Assembly: GCA_937959285.1 (NCBI GenBank)
Contig: CALGAR010000046.1
Span: forward strand, 1 to 64,000
Length of the DNA: 64,000 nt
DNA from: an uncultured Bryobacterales bacterium
Lineage (GTDB): Bacteria > Acidobacteriota > Terriglobia > Bryobacterales > Bryobacteraceae
Direction: 5' to 3'
The position numbers and the translations under genes are program-made. Under the pieces are notes generated by a model that saw only the letters and a program-made list of their open reading frames with translations, was not told where the DNA came from and did no database searches. This document shows positions 25,103 to 33,917 of this stretch, piece by piece; within the stretch, counting starts at the first letter, position 1, and every line of letters starts with the position of its first letter.

Positions 25103-25963
25103 ATGGAACCTAAACTTCCCATTGCCGCTATTACTGACGAATTCTCGCCCGACCTTGCCGTTGCTCTGGAGCCGATGGCCGAGATCGGCATGACCGGGGC
25201 GGAACTCCGCGTGCTCTTCGGCAAGAACATAATGGACCTGACGAAGGAGGAGCTTTGCCGGGCCAAGGACCTGCTCGACGCCAAGGGGATGAAGGTGATC
25301 TCAATCGCCTCCCCACTCTTGAAGTGCGTGTTGCCCAACGGCCCTGAGGTCGACACACGCTTCCAGCAGGACGTCTTCGCTTCAAAGCACACCTACGAAG
25401 ACCAGCCTCGCCTTGCTGACCACGCGTTTGAGGTCGCCAAGTTCTTCGGAGCAAAGATCATCCGCGTCTTTTCGTACTGGCGCACAGTGGAACCGGAGCG
25501 CTGCTTCGACGCAATCGCCTCTGCTCTTCAGAGTCTGGCGGAAAAGGCGGCCAGTCATGACCTGATTATCGGGCTGGAGAATGAGCATGCATGCCACATC
25601 GGTTCGGCTGCTGAATCTGCAAAGATGCTGGCAGCAGTCCAGCATCCCAATCTGAAGCTCGTGTGGGATCCGGCCAATGCGTTTGTGGGTGGCGAGAATC
25701 CTTTCCCCTACGGCTACAGCCTCCTGCCGGTAGACCGCATTGTCCACGTCCACGCGAAGGACTGCCATATGGAAGGCCACAAGCCGATCTGGGGACCGCT
25801 CGGCACGCGCCACGTGGATTGGAAGGGGCAGATTGCAGCTCTCCTGAAAGACGGATATCGCGGCTATCTGAGCCTTGAGACGCACTGGGCGGGGCCCGGC
25901 GGCGACAAGTTCCGGGCTTCGGTAATCTGCGGCTGGAACCTTCGCGGCCTTGCCGCTGCCTGA
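25103..25963 (+). CDS. Sugar phosphate isomerase/epimerase (xylose isomerase-like TIM barrel)
   Basis: 286 aa, AP-endonuclease family 2 TIM barrel, as in hydroxypyruvate isomerases, tagatose epimerases and inositol catabolism enzymes. Metal-site motifs are visible: LIIGLENEHACH (Glu), LKLVWDPANAF (Asp), VHVHAKDCH (His/Asp) and YLSLETHW (Glu), each near the C-terminal end of a strand. No signal peptide, so cytoplasmic. Start chosen at ATG 25103, where similarity begins; the open frame extends 28 codons upstream. Followed after 5 nt by the PhoD-like gene. Confidence 0.85.
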   Translation: MEPKLPIAAITDEFSPDLAVALEPMAEIGMTGAELRVLFGKNIMDLTKEELCRAKDLLDAKGMKVISIASPLLKCVLPNGPEVDTRFQQDVFASKHTYEDQPRLADHAFEVAKFFGAKIIRVFSYWRTVEPERCFDAIASALQSLAEKAASHDLIIGLENEHACHIGSAAESAKMLAAVQHPNLKLVWDPANAFVGGENPFPYGYSLLPVDRIVHVHAKDCHMEGHKPIWGPLGTRHVDWKGQIAALLKDGYRGYLSLETHWAGPGGDKFRASVICGWNLRGLAAA

Positions 25964-25968
25964 TTGCG

Positions 25969-27516
25969 ATGCGGCGGCGCGACATGCTCGCGATGACCGG
26001 AGCGGCTCTTTTCGGGCGCGCTCCGGCCCAGATTGTCAGTGAAAGCGCCCGTCCTAAGATCGAATTCGGCGTTCAGGCCGGCGACGTGCTATCGGATCGG
26101 GCTATCATCTGGTCCCGTTCGGACCGTCCCTCCCGCCTCGTGGTCGAGTATTCCCTGTATGAAGATTTCCGAGATCCCGTTCGCGTTCTTGGTCCGCACG
26201 CGCTCGAAACCACCGACTTTACGGCACGTGTTGATCTAACCGGTCTTCCGCCCGGACACGAAATTTACTATCACGTATCGTTCCTCGATCTCAGCGACGG
26301 CAAGACCGCGAGCATGCCGGTTGCGGGGCGCTTTCGGACGGCCCCAGCATCGCGAACGAACATCAAGTTCCTCTGGTCCGGCGATACGGCAGGGCAGGGA
26401 TACGGCATCAATCCTGATTGGGGCGGGATGCGCATTTACGAATCGATGCGGCGCGAGCATCCCGATTTCTTCCTACACTCCGGCGACACGATCTACGCGG
26501 ACGGTCCCATCCCCGCGGAAATCAAACTGCCGGACGGAAGCGTCTGGCGCAATCTCACGACGCCGGAGAAGAGTAAAGTCGCCGAGACACTCGACGAGTT
26601 CCGCGGGAACTATCGCTATAACCTGATGGACGAGAACGTCCGGAGGTTCAATGCGGAGGTCGCGCAGATCTGGCAGTGGGACGATCATGAAGTCCTGAAT
26701 AACTGGTCCCCTGGCAAGGATCTTCAAAACGACAGCCGCTACCGCGAAAAGAGCATTCACCGGCTGGTGGCGCGAGCAGCCCGTGCTTTTCTCGATTACG
26801 CTCCAATGCGCTTCAGCTCTGAGCACTCAGAGCGGATTTATCGCCACATCCCCTACGGCCCGCTGCTGGATCTCTTTGTCATCGACGTGAGAAGCTACCG
26901 CGGCCCGAATACGCACAACCGCCAGACGGAGCCGAGCGACGAGACGGAGTATCTGGGTGCGCCGCAGATTGAGTGGCTGAAGCAGGGGTTGAAGCAGTCG
27001 CGGGCTACGTGGAAGGTGATCGCTTCGGACATGCCGCTCGGTCCGATCGTCGGAGACGGAAAGGACGCTGAGGGAAGACCGCGCTTTGAGAACTCGGCGA
27101 ACGGGGACGGGGTTCCGTTGGGCCGCGAGCTCGAGATTGCCGATCTGCTGCGGTATCTCAAGGGGAACAAGATCCGGAATGTTGTGTGGCTGACTGCCGA
27201 TACTCACTACACCGCTGCTCACTACTACGATCCGGCCAAGGCGGTTTTCACTGACTTCGATCCGTTTTGGGAGTTCGTGTCAGGGCCTCTGAATGCGGGG
27301 ACGTTTGGGCCGAGTCCGCTCGACAACACATTCGGTCCGCAAGTGGAATTTTTCAAGGCGCCTCCGAAGGGGCAATCGAATCTGCCCCCGAGCGCGGGGT
27401 TGCAATTCTACGGGGAAGTGCAGATCGATGGACGCTCGCGGGAGATGACAGTCACTCTGAAGGATCTCACGGGAGCGGCGCTATATCGCAAGACCCTGGC
27501 TCCGGCAGGAGCTTGA
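25969..27516 (+). CDS. PhoD-like alkaline phosphatase, Tat-exported
   Basis: 515 aa. A twin-arginine-like N-terminus (MRRRDMLAMTGAALFG) precedes a PhoD N-terminal Ig-like domain (FGVQAGDVLSDRAIIWSR) and a calcineurin-like metallophosphatase core with LWSGDTAG, FFLHSGDTIYADG, WDDHEVLNNW and VVWLTADTHY as metal ligands. PhoD enzymes release phosphate from phosphodiesters in the periplasm or outside. It is translated right after the isomerase gene (5-nt gap). No Pho-box-like repeat was recognised, as the promoter must lie upstream of the isomerase. Convergent with a DUF488 gene. Confidence 0.88.
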   Translation: MRRRDMLAMTGAALFGRAPAQIVSESARPKIEFGVQAGDVLSDRAIIWSRSDRPSRLVVEYSLYEDFRDPVRVLGPHALETTDFTARVDLTGLPPGHEIYYHVSFLDLSDGKTASMPVAGRFRTAPASRTNIKFLWSGDTAGQGYGINPDWGGMRIYESMRREHPDFFLHSGDTIYADGPIPAEIKLPDGSVWRNLTTPEKSKVAETLDEFRGNYRYNLMDENVRRFNAEVAQIWQWDDHEVLNNWSPGKDLQNDSRYREKSIHRLVARAARAFLDYAPMRFSSEHSERIYRHIPYGPLLDLFVIDVRSYRGPNTHNRQTEPSDETEYLGAPQIEWLKQGLKQSRATWKVIASDMPLGPIVGDGKDAEGRPRFENSANGDGVPLGRELEIADLLRYLKGNKIRNVVWLTADTHYTAAHYYDPAKAVFTDFDPFWEFVSGPLNAGTFGPSPLDNTFGPQVEFFKAPPKGQSNLPPSAGLQFYGEVQIDGRSREMTVTLKDLTGAALYRKTLAPAGA

Positions 27517-27519
27517 GAC

Positions 27520-28050
27520 TTAGAACAGAGTCGCTTGCGCCGCCGGGTAGATCACTTTTGATCCCTCCACTTTGGCGAACTCTGTCATCCGATGAGGAGA
27601 GCGTTGCGTCTCGCTGAGGATGTGTTCTACGGATACGCCCCGCGCAGTGAGAGCGTCTGAGATCAGCGATCTGTGGCATTGCCACGGAACGCTTTCGGCG
27701 CACATGATAGCGGTAGTCTCCGCGCCCGCAACGGACTCGAGCTTGGCCAGTTCGCGCTCGAATTCAGCCGTCTGCATATAGTCCGCATATCCGCGAAAGC
27801 TTGCGTTTTGCCAGGCGGTGTTGATGGAGTCCGGGCGCGCCTTCCGCATTCCTCCGAGCCCGGGCATGTGGGTGTATTGAATCCCTGCTGCAGGCAGCGT
27901 TTTCGAAAGAGACTCCAGGTTGAACTGCGGATTCCGCCGCGACCGCGGGTAGCGCCGAACATCGATGAGATGCCGCACCCCGTTCGCCTGAAGCATTTCG
28001 ATAAACCGTTCGATCGGATGAGTTGAATGCCCGATGGTGAGGATGGTCAT
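27520..28050 (-). CDS. DUF488 family protein
   Basis: 176 aa with the DUF488 start ILTIGHSTHPIERFIEML, the basic motif LIDVRRYPRSRRNPQFN and the C-terminal CAESVPWQCHRSLISDAL, which carries the two conserved Cys (CAE..PWQCHR). Members are small cytoplasmic proteins of unknown biochemical role, sometimes linked to nucleic acid metabolism. Third in a reverse-strand run behind the Yip1-like gene (21 nt). Confidence 0.9.
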   Translation of the reverse strand: MTILTIGHSTHPIERFIEMLQANGVRHLIDVRRYPRSRRNPQFNLESLSKTLPAAGIQYTHMPGLGGMRKARPDSINTAWQNASFRGYADYMQTAEFERELAKLESVAGAETTAIMCAESVPWQCHRSLISDALTARGVSVEHILSETQRSPHRMTEFAKVEGSKVIYPAAQATLF

Positions 28051-28071
28051 GCCTTCGGCGGATGACTTACA

Positions 28072-28605
28072 TCATAGCCGCGGCCACGTGAGAATGGTCA
28101 GGATGGTTGCGTAAATCAGCCATCCAATCAGGCAGACTCCGATTGCCCTCCAGATGCTCCGGTAATCGAGGGCCTGCCTCACGGCAATCACGAAGGCGAT
28201 GAGGCACCAGATATTGGCGACGAAGAAGACTAGTCCTGTCACGGGCCGCCAGATGCCCAGGACCGCGAGGATACCCGGGGCGGTGGCAAATCCGGTAGTT
28301 CGGAGGAGCTGGCCTAAGGTCGCCTCGGTCTGGGGGGTCGGCAGCACGCGTGTGCCCAGGAAGTAGGTGAGATACGCCCACGCGACCCACCCAAGGAAGG
28401 CGCCGATGATCGTTGCGACAAAGCCCGAGGTACCCGATTCGCTAAATACTGCTGCACCCGCTGCAATACTGGACAAGAAGACGACGGTGATTGCCTGATA
28501 GATAGAGCTGGTGTCCTGCTCGACGTCTTCATACACCCGCTTGTCAAGCTTCGCTGCGCCGATCAGGCGTTCTCCGAATGAGTACGTTGCCGTTCCGTTC
28601 ACCAC
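28072..28605 (-). CDS. Yip1-like integral membrane protein
   Basis: 177 aa with a cytoplasmic N-terminus of about 35 residues (FGERLIGAAKLDKRVYEDVEQD) and five hydrophobic segments (AITVVFLSSIAAGAAVF, FVATIIGAFLGWVAWAYLTYFLG, TTGFATAPGILAVLGI, VTGLVFFVANIWCLIAFVIAV and AIGVCLIGWLIYATILTIL). The arrangement and the PG in APGIL fit the YIP1 superfamily. Overlaps the upstream stress-type gene by 7 nt. Function unknown. Confidence 0.8.
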   Translation of the reverse strand: MVNGTATYSFGERLIGAAKLDKRVYEDVEQDTSSIYQAITVVFLSSIAAGAAVFSESGTSGFVATIIGAFLGWVAWAYLTYFLGTRVLPTPQTEATLGQLLRTTGFATAPGILAVLGIWRPVTGLVFFVANIWCLIAFVIAVRQALDYRSIWRAIGVCLIGWLIYATILTILTWPRL

Positions 28606-29126
28606 GTTTTCCTTGCGTCGAGTAGTACCGATACCTCGTGCGGCTGGAATTCACTCGGCTTTTCTGCATCCGTTCGGGCCTGCATTTCGAGGTCTACGGG
28701 ATGGTGATGCTCCAGGGCGAGGGCCGCGCGTGTCATATCTGTGTCTTTGACCTGGATCGTGACCAGCGCGCCTCCGATATGAACCGCGTGCTCAAAGCGC
28801 CGGGCTTCGGGCTTCGGAAGCCCCATCTGCTGAAGACCTCCCGCCAGGTCCCTTCGCGTGATCGCAGCCCCCAGAGGGCCGGCAATCGAGGTCGGGCCGG
28901 GCCTTGGAATCGGCGTGCTTCTGGTGCTGAACATCGCGCTGAAGTCAGCCGCGAGAGGAGACTCTCCGGGTTCGCGGAGCTGCGCGTCCTCTTCCGGCTC
29001 AGCCGTAGCAAAATATCCTTCCGTGACCACGCTGATGTCCTCGCGCTCGAAGCCATGCTGCACCAGATCGGTAGCCGCTGCCCCGGCGTCCCCGATGTTG
29101 CTGTAGAGGGCGACCAAAGTTACCAC
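28599..29126 (-). CDS. Protein with general-stress-protein-17M-like domain
   Basis: About 175 aa, cytoplasmic. The N-terminus LVALYSNIGDAGAAATDLVQHGFEREDISVVTEG resembles the short ferredoxin-like domain of general stress protein 17M and related proteins, in which a beta-alpha-beta unit is followed by a Gly-rich linker. A matching C-terminal half starts near GALVTIQVKDTD. The GTG at 29124-29126, with GGAG five bases ahead, is the most likely start. The open frame runs 20 codons further without similarity. First of the run with the Yip1-like and DUF488 genes. Assignment is by pattern only. Confidence 0.7.
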   Translation of the reverse strand: MVTLVALYSNIGDAGAAATDLVQHGFEREDISVVTEGYFATAEPEEDAQLREPGESPLAADFSAMFSTRSTPIPRPGPTSIAGPLGAAITRRDLAGGLQQMGLPKPEARRFEHAVHIGGALVTIQVKDTDMTRAALALEHHHPVDLEMQARTDAEKPSEFQPHEVSVLLDARKTW

Positions 29127-29343
29127 CACTTCTCCAAGAGGTTGCAATTTGAGGGCCAAGCACGAGCAGACGTGTATTACCTGCAAAGCTCCCTCCGTCC
29201 CTGGTAATTTTTACGGAGCTGTTGACGATTCGTATCGGCTGTGCGGAGCAGGTTCGTAACTGTCCCGCATTCCCCGACGCCTTGCTTTGTGGCGGGTTAA
29301 AATTCACGTGTCGCCAGCGGCAAATGCGCATTTCGCCGCCCTT

Positions 29344-29373
29344 TTGTCCGGGCGGAGCGCAGTACACTATCTT
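29344..29373 (+). promoter_or_regulatory. Putative promoter of the ligase/dehydrogenase operon
   Basis: TTGTCC (29344-29349) and TATCTT (29368-29373) are 18 bp apart, about 20 bp before the GTG start and just ahead of its GGAG Shine-Dalgarno. Plausible but not strong. Confidence 0.4.
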
Positions 29374-29393
29374 TGATCTGGAGCTGAACCAAA

Positions 29394-30485
29394 GTGACAC
29401 CCACCACCGAAACCGAACTGCAGGCGAAAGTTGCAGCTGCGCGGGAAGCGCTGGATGCCTGGACGCGAGAGGTCGTGCAATGGCATTTCGACCCGGAAAC
29501 GGGAACGCCGTTCTGGCTGGAATGGGCAGAGAAGGCAGGATGGGATCCCCGAAAAGAGATCAGGACGTATAACGACCTCGACAAATTCGGGTTCTTTCAG
29601 GACGAGTGGCTCCGTGGAGGGCCAGTCCGGCGCTGGGTCCCGAAGGCTTATGCGAACCGGCCTATTTATACCTTTGAAACTGGCGGCAGCACCGGCGTGC
29701 CGAAATCCCGAATTGCGATCGAGGACTTTCGCATCGATTACGAACTGTTCAGCGCCACGCTGCCGGAAGAAGGATTCCCGAAGGGAGCCGACTGGCTCTC
29801 GATCGGGCCTACCGGGCCGCGGCGGCTCCGGCTGGCTGTGGAGCATCTGGCGCAGTACCGGGGCGGCATTTGCTTCATGGTGGACCTGGACCCGAGGTGG
29901 GTGATCAAGCTCATCAAGATGGGCGAGATGCGGATGATGGAGCTCTATAAGCAGCACGTCATCGATCAGGCTCTGACTCTACTGAGGGCGCACGACAACA
30001 TCAAATGTATTTTCACGACACCGAAGCTGCTCGAGGCACTTTGTGAGAAGGTGTCGCTCCGCAAGATCGGCATCAAGGGCGTCTTTTGCGGCGGCACGGA
30101 AATGACACCGCAGTTCTGCCGGTTTGCGGTCGAAGAGCTGCTGGACGGAGTTGCCTTTGCTCCGACTTATGGCAATACCCTGATGGGGCTGGCAGTGCAC
30201 AAGCCCCTCTCTGCCGAGGACAACTACGCGATCGTCTACTATCCGCCCTGTCCTCGCGCGATGCTCGAAGTCGTGGATCCTGATCATCCCGAGCGTGTCG
30301 TGGAGTACGGGGAAACGGGTCGCGTTCGACTGACGACCCTGACCAAAGAATTCTTCATTCCGCGTTTTCTCGAGCGCGACGAGGCAGAGCGGGAGCGGCC
30401 GTACATTGCCTATCCCTGGGATGGCGTGCGGAACGTAAGGCCGTTCTCCGGTTTTCAGAACAAGGTGGTTGAGGGGGTCTACTAG
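29394..30485 (+). CDS. LuxE/EhpF-like acyl-adenylate ligase
   Basis: 363 aa of the ANL-related acyl-protein synthetase (LuxE) type. The ATP-binding loop is TGGSTGVPKSR from residue 96, with the later FAPTYGNTLMG and GETGRVRLTTL typical of PaaK/LuxE adenylators. It lacks the large mobile C-terminal domain of standard acyl-CoA synthetases, as LuxE does. It should activate a carboxylic acid as acyl-AMP and pass the acyl group to a protein or to the dehydrogenase coded one base downstream. GTG start with GGAG 10 nt upstream. First of a four-gene operon. Substrate unknown. Confidence 0.8.
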   Translation: MTPTTETELQAKVAAAREALDAWTREVVQWHFDPETGTPFWLEWAEKAGWDPRKEIRTYNDLDKFGFFQDEWLRGGPVRRWVPKAYANRPIYTFETGGSTGVPKSRIAIEDFRIDYELFSATLPEEGFPKGADWLSIGPTGPRRLRLAVEHLAQYRGGICFMVDLDPRWVIKLIKMGEMRMMELYKQHVIDQALTLLRAHDNIKCIFTTPKLLEALCEKVSLRKIGIKGVFCGGTEMTPQFCRFAVEELLDGVAFAPTYGNTLMGLAVHKPLSAEDNYAIVYYPPCPRAMLEVVDPDHPERVVEYGETGRVRLTTLTKEFFIPRFLERDEAERERPYIAYPWDGVRNVRPFSGFQNKVVEGVY

Positions 30486-30486
30486 C

Positions 30487-31917
30487 ATGCTTCATATCCC
30501 CATTCTTCGCCACGGGCAACCGTACCGGAGCCTCGACGTTGCCCCGCTTTTGGACTTCCGCACACGCCAGCCGTTCGCCGAAGTCAGCCAGGCGAACGTC
30601 GGGTTGATCCGGCGCGACATGCTGGATCAACGGTCGGCGCGGGAACGTCTGGAGCTACTGTCAACTGCCGAGCTGTTGGAGATGTGCGCGAAGGCCGCCG
30701 ACCACTTCATGCATGGCTCCCTTCCAGTCGGCGATCAGATGCAGACTCCTCAGGACTACGTTGAGCAGTTGTCGGCTTCAACGGGTCTGCCTCACGTGAT
30801 GGTGCGGCGGAATATGGGCAAGATCGAGAGCGTGCTGCGGAACATGAAGACGGTGCTCGCCGGCCTTACCCGCAACCTTGATCTTTCCATTCTCGATATC
30901 GGCCATGGCAAGGCTGGCGAAACGGCCGTCAGCTATTATCCCCGCGGAACGTCGCTCGGCGTGGTCCTTCCCAGCAACTCCCCGGGCGTACATTCTCTGT
31001 GGGTGCCGGCCATCGCAATGAAGACGCCTCTCATTCTCAAGCCCGGAAGCGCGGAGCCTTGGACTCCCTACAGGATCATTCAGTCCTTTATTGCCGTAGG
31101 CGTTCCCGAGGAAGCCTTCAGCTACTATCCGGCGGATCATGCGGGAGCGAGTGAAATTCTTCGATCCTGCGGGCGGGGAACGGTGTTTGGCGATGTTGGT
31201 TCCACCCGCGCCTGGCTGAACGATCCCCGCATCGAAGTGCATGGGCCAGGATACAGCAAGATCTTCATTGGCGAGGATTGCATCGACAACTTCGAGAAGT
31301 ACCTCGATGTAATCGTTGCATCGATCATCGAAAATGGCGGGCGCTCCTGCGTCAACGCGTCGGGCGTCTGGGTTCCTGCTCGCGGCAAAGAGGTCGCTGA
31401 AGCGCTTGCGGCGAAGCTCGCTCAAGTGAAACCTCGCGCTGCCGAGGATCCGGCGGCGGAGATTGCTCCTTTTGCTGATCCAATGGTCGCCGAGCGGATC
31501 TCGACGATCATCGATCAGGATCTGCGCGAGCCCGGTGCAACAGACTACACTGCCGCCATTCGAGGCGGCCGGCTTTGTGTGTGGAATAACGCCACCTACT
31601 TGTTACCCACGATCGTTCATTGTGAGAGTCCGGATCACCCGCTTGCCAATCGCGAGTTTCTGTTCCCCTTCGCCAGTGTTGTCGAAGTGAACCAGAACGA
31701 CGTCCCGGAGATCTTCGGATCCACGCTGGTTTTGACGGCGATTACTGAGGACAGGAAGCTGATTGGACGGCTGCTGGCTTCGCCGCTCGTCGGGCGGCTG
31801 AATCTTGGTCCGGTTTCGACCATGAAAATCAGTTGGGACCAGCCTCACGAAGGCAACCTCTTCGAGCATCTGTATGCGAGGCGAGCCTTCCAGAGCGAAC
31901 TCGTCGCGGCGGTGTAA
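30487..31917 (+). CDS. Aldehyde dehydrogenase family protein (acyl reductase partner)
   Basis: 476 aa in the ALDH superfamily. The catalytic Cys288 lies in NGGRSCVNASGVWV, and GVVLPSNSPGVHSLWVPAIAMKTPLILKPGSAEPWTPYRI is the Rossmann/cofactor region with the NxPG-like turn. Next to a LuxE-like ligase it may work in the reductive direction, turning the activated acyl group into an aldehyde, as LuxC does; this is inference. ATG 30487 follows the ligase stop by one base and its own stop overlaps the glycosyltransferase start by one (TAATG). Confidence 0.82.
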   Translation: MLHIPILRHGQPYRSLDVAPLLDFRTRQPFAEVSQANVGLIRRDMLDQRSARERLELLSTAELLEMCAKAADHFMHGSLPVGDQMQTPQDYVEQLSASTGLPHVMVRRNMGKIESVLRNMKTVLAGLTRNLDLSILDIGHGKAGETAVSYYPRGTSLGVVLPSNSPGVHSLWVPAIAMKTPLILKPGSAEPWTPYRIIQSFIAVGVPEEAFSYYPADHAGASEILRSCGRGTVFGDVGSTRAWLNDPRIEVHGPGYSKIFIGEDCIDNFEKYLDVIVASIIENGGRSCVNASGVWVPARGKEVAEALAAKLAQVKPRAAEDPAAEIAPFADPMVAERISTIIDQDLREPGATDYTAAIRGGRLCVWNNATYLLPTIVHCESPDHPLANREFLFPFASVVEVNQNDVPEIFGSTLVLTAITEDRKLIGRLLASPLVGRLNLGPVSTMKISWDQPHEGNLFEHLYARRAFQSELVAAV

Positions 31918-33224
31918 TGCGCATCTTATCCTTTACGGCTGGCGCCGCAAACATGATCTGCGGCACATGCCTGCGTGATAACGCTCTCGCGGCGGAACTC
32001 ATGCGGCAGGGGCATGACGTCGTTCTCATGCCCATTTACACGCCCACATGGACGGACGAGCCGAATGTCAGCCAGCGCCGCGTTCTCTTTGGCGGTATCA
32101 GCGTCTACCTCCAGCAGCACTCTGCCCTCTTTCGCCGCACTCCCTGGCTGCTGGACAAGCTCTGGGACTCGCCGGCCGTGTTGCGTCTCGCGTCGAGAAA
32201 GCAGATTAGGCGAGAGCCTCAGTTCCTCGGCGAGATGACTGTTTCTGTTCTGCAGGGCGAGAACGGCCCCTTGCGGAAGGAGTTTAGAAAACTCGCGGCA
32301 TGGGTTCAGTCCGAGCCGCCGTTCGACGCAATCAGCCTGCCGTTCACGCTCGTTATCTCGTTTGCGAGCGTTCTCAAGGGGATCACTCGCGCTCCGATTT
32401 GCTGCACCCTCCAGGGAGAAGACCTTTTCCTCGACGGGCTGTCGGAGCCGTATCGTACCCAGGCGATTGAACTGATCTCGAAGAAGGCGATCCATGTCGA
32501 CGCATTCACTGCAGTGAGCGAGTACTATGCGGAGTACATGCGCCGCTATCTTCGCATCCCGGAGGAGAAGATTCACGTCGTGCCGCTGGGCATCAACCTC
32601 TCCGGTCATAGCGGCGCACGCCGCCCGCACGGGGACACGTTTCACGTCGGCTATCTCGCTAGGATCGCGCCGGAAAAGGGACTGCACCTTCTCTGCGAGG
32701 CATACCGGCGTCTCCGGCAGAGGCCCGGTTTGCCGCCTTCCAAATTACTGGTCGCCGGATGGCTGGGGCACGAGTTTGCCTCGTACTTGGACGGACTGCG
32801 GCGGCAGATGACCGAGTGGGGGCTCGGCGATCACTTTGTGTACGAAGGTACGCTTGATCGCGATCAGAAGATCCGGTTTATCCAGAATCTGGACGTGCTT
32901 TCGGTCCCGACAATCTACGCCGATCCGAAGGGGACCTTTGTGCTTGAGGCCATGGCGAACGGCGTTCCCGTCGTGCAGCCGAGATGCGGGGCGTTTCCGG
33001 AAATGATCGAGCGGACCGGCGGCGGCATCCTGGTAGAGTATGACGACCCAGACTCGCTTGCAGATGGCATCTGGTCCATCTGGTCGAATCCTACTCTCGC
33101 CCTCGAACTGGGAAGCAACGGCGTTCGAGGAGTTCGTGAACATTACAGCGTAAGGCACATGGCATCGCGCATGCTGGAAGTCCTGAGCCGCATTGGAACC
33201 GCAGCGAGGAGAGCGGCGGGCTGA
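31917..33224 (+). CDS. GT4-type glycosyltransferase
   Basis: 435 aa, GT-B fold. The N-terminal acceptor domain begins RILSFTAGAANMICGTCLRDNALAAEL, where the usual GG loop is replaced by a Cys-containing one. The C-terminal donor domain has GYLARIAPEKGLHLLCEA and the retaining E-x7-E motif (FVLEAMANGVPVVQPRCGAFPEMI). No signal or membrane segment. It should transfer a sugar from an activated donor, perhaps onto a lipid or product of the neighbouring enzymes. Start TAATG overlap with the dehydrogenase, end TGATG overlap with the ATPase gene: translationally coupled on both sides. Confidence 0.88.
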   Translation: MRILSFTAGAANMICGTCLRDNALAAELMRQGHDVVLMPIYTPTWTDEPNVSQRRVLFGGISVYLQQHSALFRRTPWLLDKLWDSPAVLRLASRKQIRREPQFLGEMTVSVLQGENGPLRKEFRKLAAWVQSEPPFDAISLPFTLVISFASVLKGITRAPICCTLQGEDLFLDGLSEPYRTQAIELISKKAIHVDAFTAVSEYYAEYMRRYLRIPEEKIHVVPLGINLSGHSGARRPHGDTFHVGYLARIAPEKGLHLLCEAYRRLRQRPGLPPSKLLVAGWLGHEFASYLDGLRRQMTEWGLGDHFVYEGTLDRDQKIRFIQNLDVLSVPTIYADPKGTFVLEAMANGVPVVQPRCGAFPEMIERTGGGILVEYDDPDSLADGIWSIWSNPTLALELGSNGVRGVREHYSVRHMASRMLEVLSRIGTAARRAAG

Positions 33225-33898
33225 TGCTAAAAGTTCGGGATCTTATCAAGGAGTACCCAACACCGCGGGGGCCGCTGCGCGTCCTTTCGGGAATCTCCTT
33301 TTCGCTCGGGCGCGGCGAGTCGATGTGTGTGATGGGGCCTTCGGGAAGCGGCAAGAGCACGCTGCTGCACATCCTCGGCGCACTGGATCGCCCCACATCC
33401 GGTTCCGTAACGTTGGACGAGCGCGATCCTTTCTCGATGCCGGAGCCGGCATTAGCTGCCTTCCGCAATGACCGCGTCGGTTTTGTCTTTCAGGACCACT
33501 GCCTGCTTCCGCAATGTTCGGTCCTCGAGAACGTTCTCACGCCGACCCTCGTCGGGAAGCGGGATCCACAGGCGGCGGAACGGGCAATACATTTGCTCGA
33601 ACAGGTCGGGCTTGGGGACCGGTTGGAGCACCGCCCGGCGGAACTCTCCGGTGGTGAGAAGCAAAGGGTGGCGATTGCGCGAGCGCTCATTCGCAAGCCT
33701 CTCCTCCTGCTTTGCGACGAGCCGACAGGAAATCTGGACTGGAAGTCTGCCAGCACTGTTGCTGACTTGCTGCTTAAGCTGCACGAGGAGCAGAAGACGA
33801 TCCTCATTCTCGTCACCCATAGCCTGGAGCTGGCCCAGCGCTTTCCCAATCGATACGAAATGCACGAAGGAACTCTCCGCTCTTTACCCGCTTTTTAA
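33224..33898 (+). CDS. LolD/MacB-type ABC transporter ATPase
   Basis: 224 aa, stand-alone ATPase of the FtsX-permease class. Walker A is GPSGSGKST (38-46), Q-loop VFQDHCLLPQ, signature LSGGEKQRVA (141-150), Walker B LLLCDE with the class-typical CDEPTGNLD, and switch His in VTHS. Such ATPases power lipoprotein release or export by mechanotransmission. No permease is adjacent. The only FtsX-like permease in the window is at 51943-55242. Last of the four-gene coupled operon; a sialidase gene follows after 19 nt. Confidence 0.92.
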   Translation: MLKVRDLIKEYPTPRGPLRVLSGISFSLGRGESMCVMGPSGSGKSTLLHILGALDRPTSGSVTLDERDPFSMPEPALAAFRNDRVGFVFQDHCLLPQCSVLENVLTPTLVGKRDPQAAERAIHLLEQVGLGDRLEHRPAELSGGEKQRVAIARALIRKPLLLLCDEPTGNLDWKSASTVADLLLKLHEEQKTILILVTHSLELAQRFPNRYEMHEGTLRSLPAF

Positions 33899-33917
33899 CC
33901 GTGGTATCAACTAAAGC

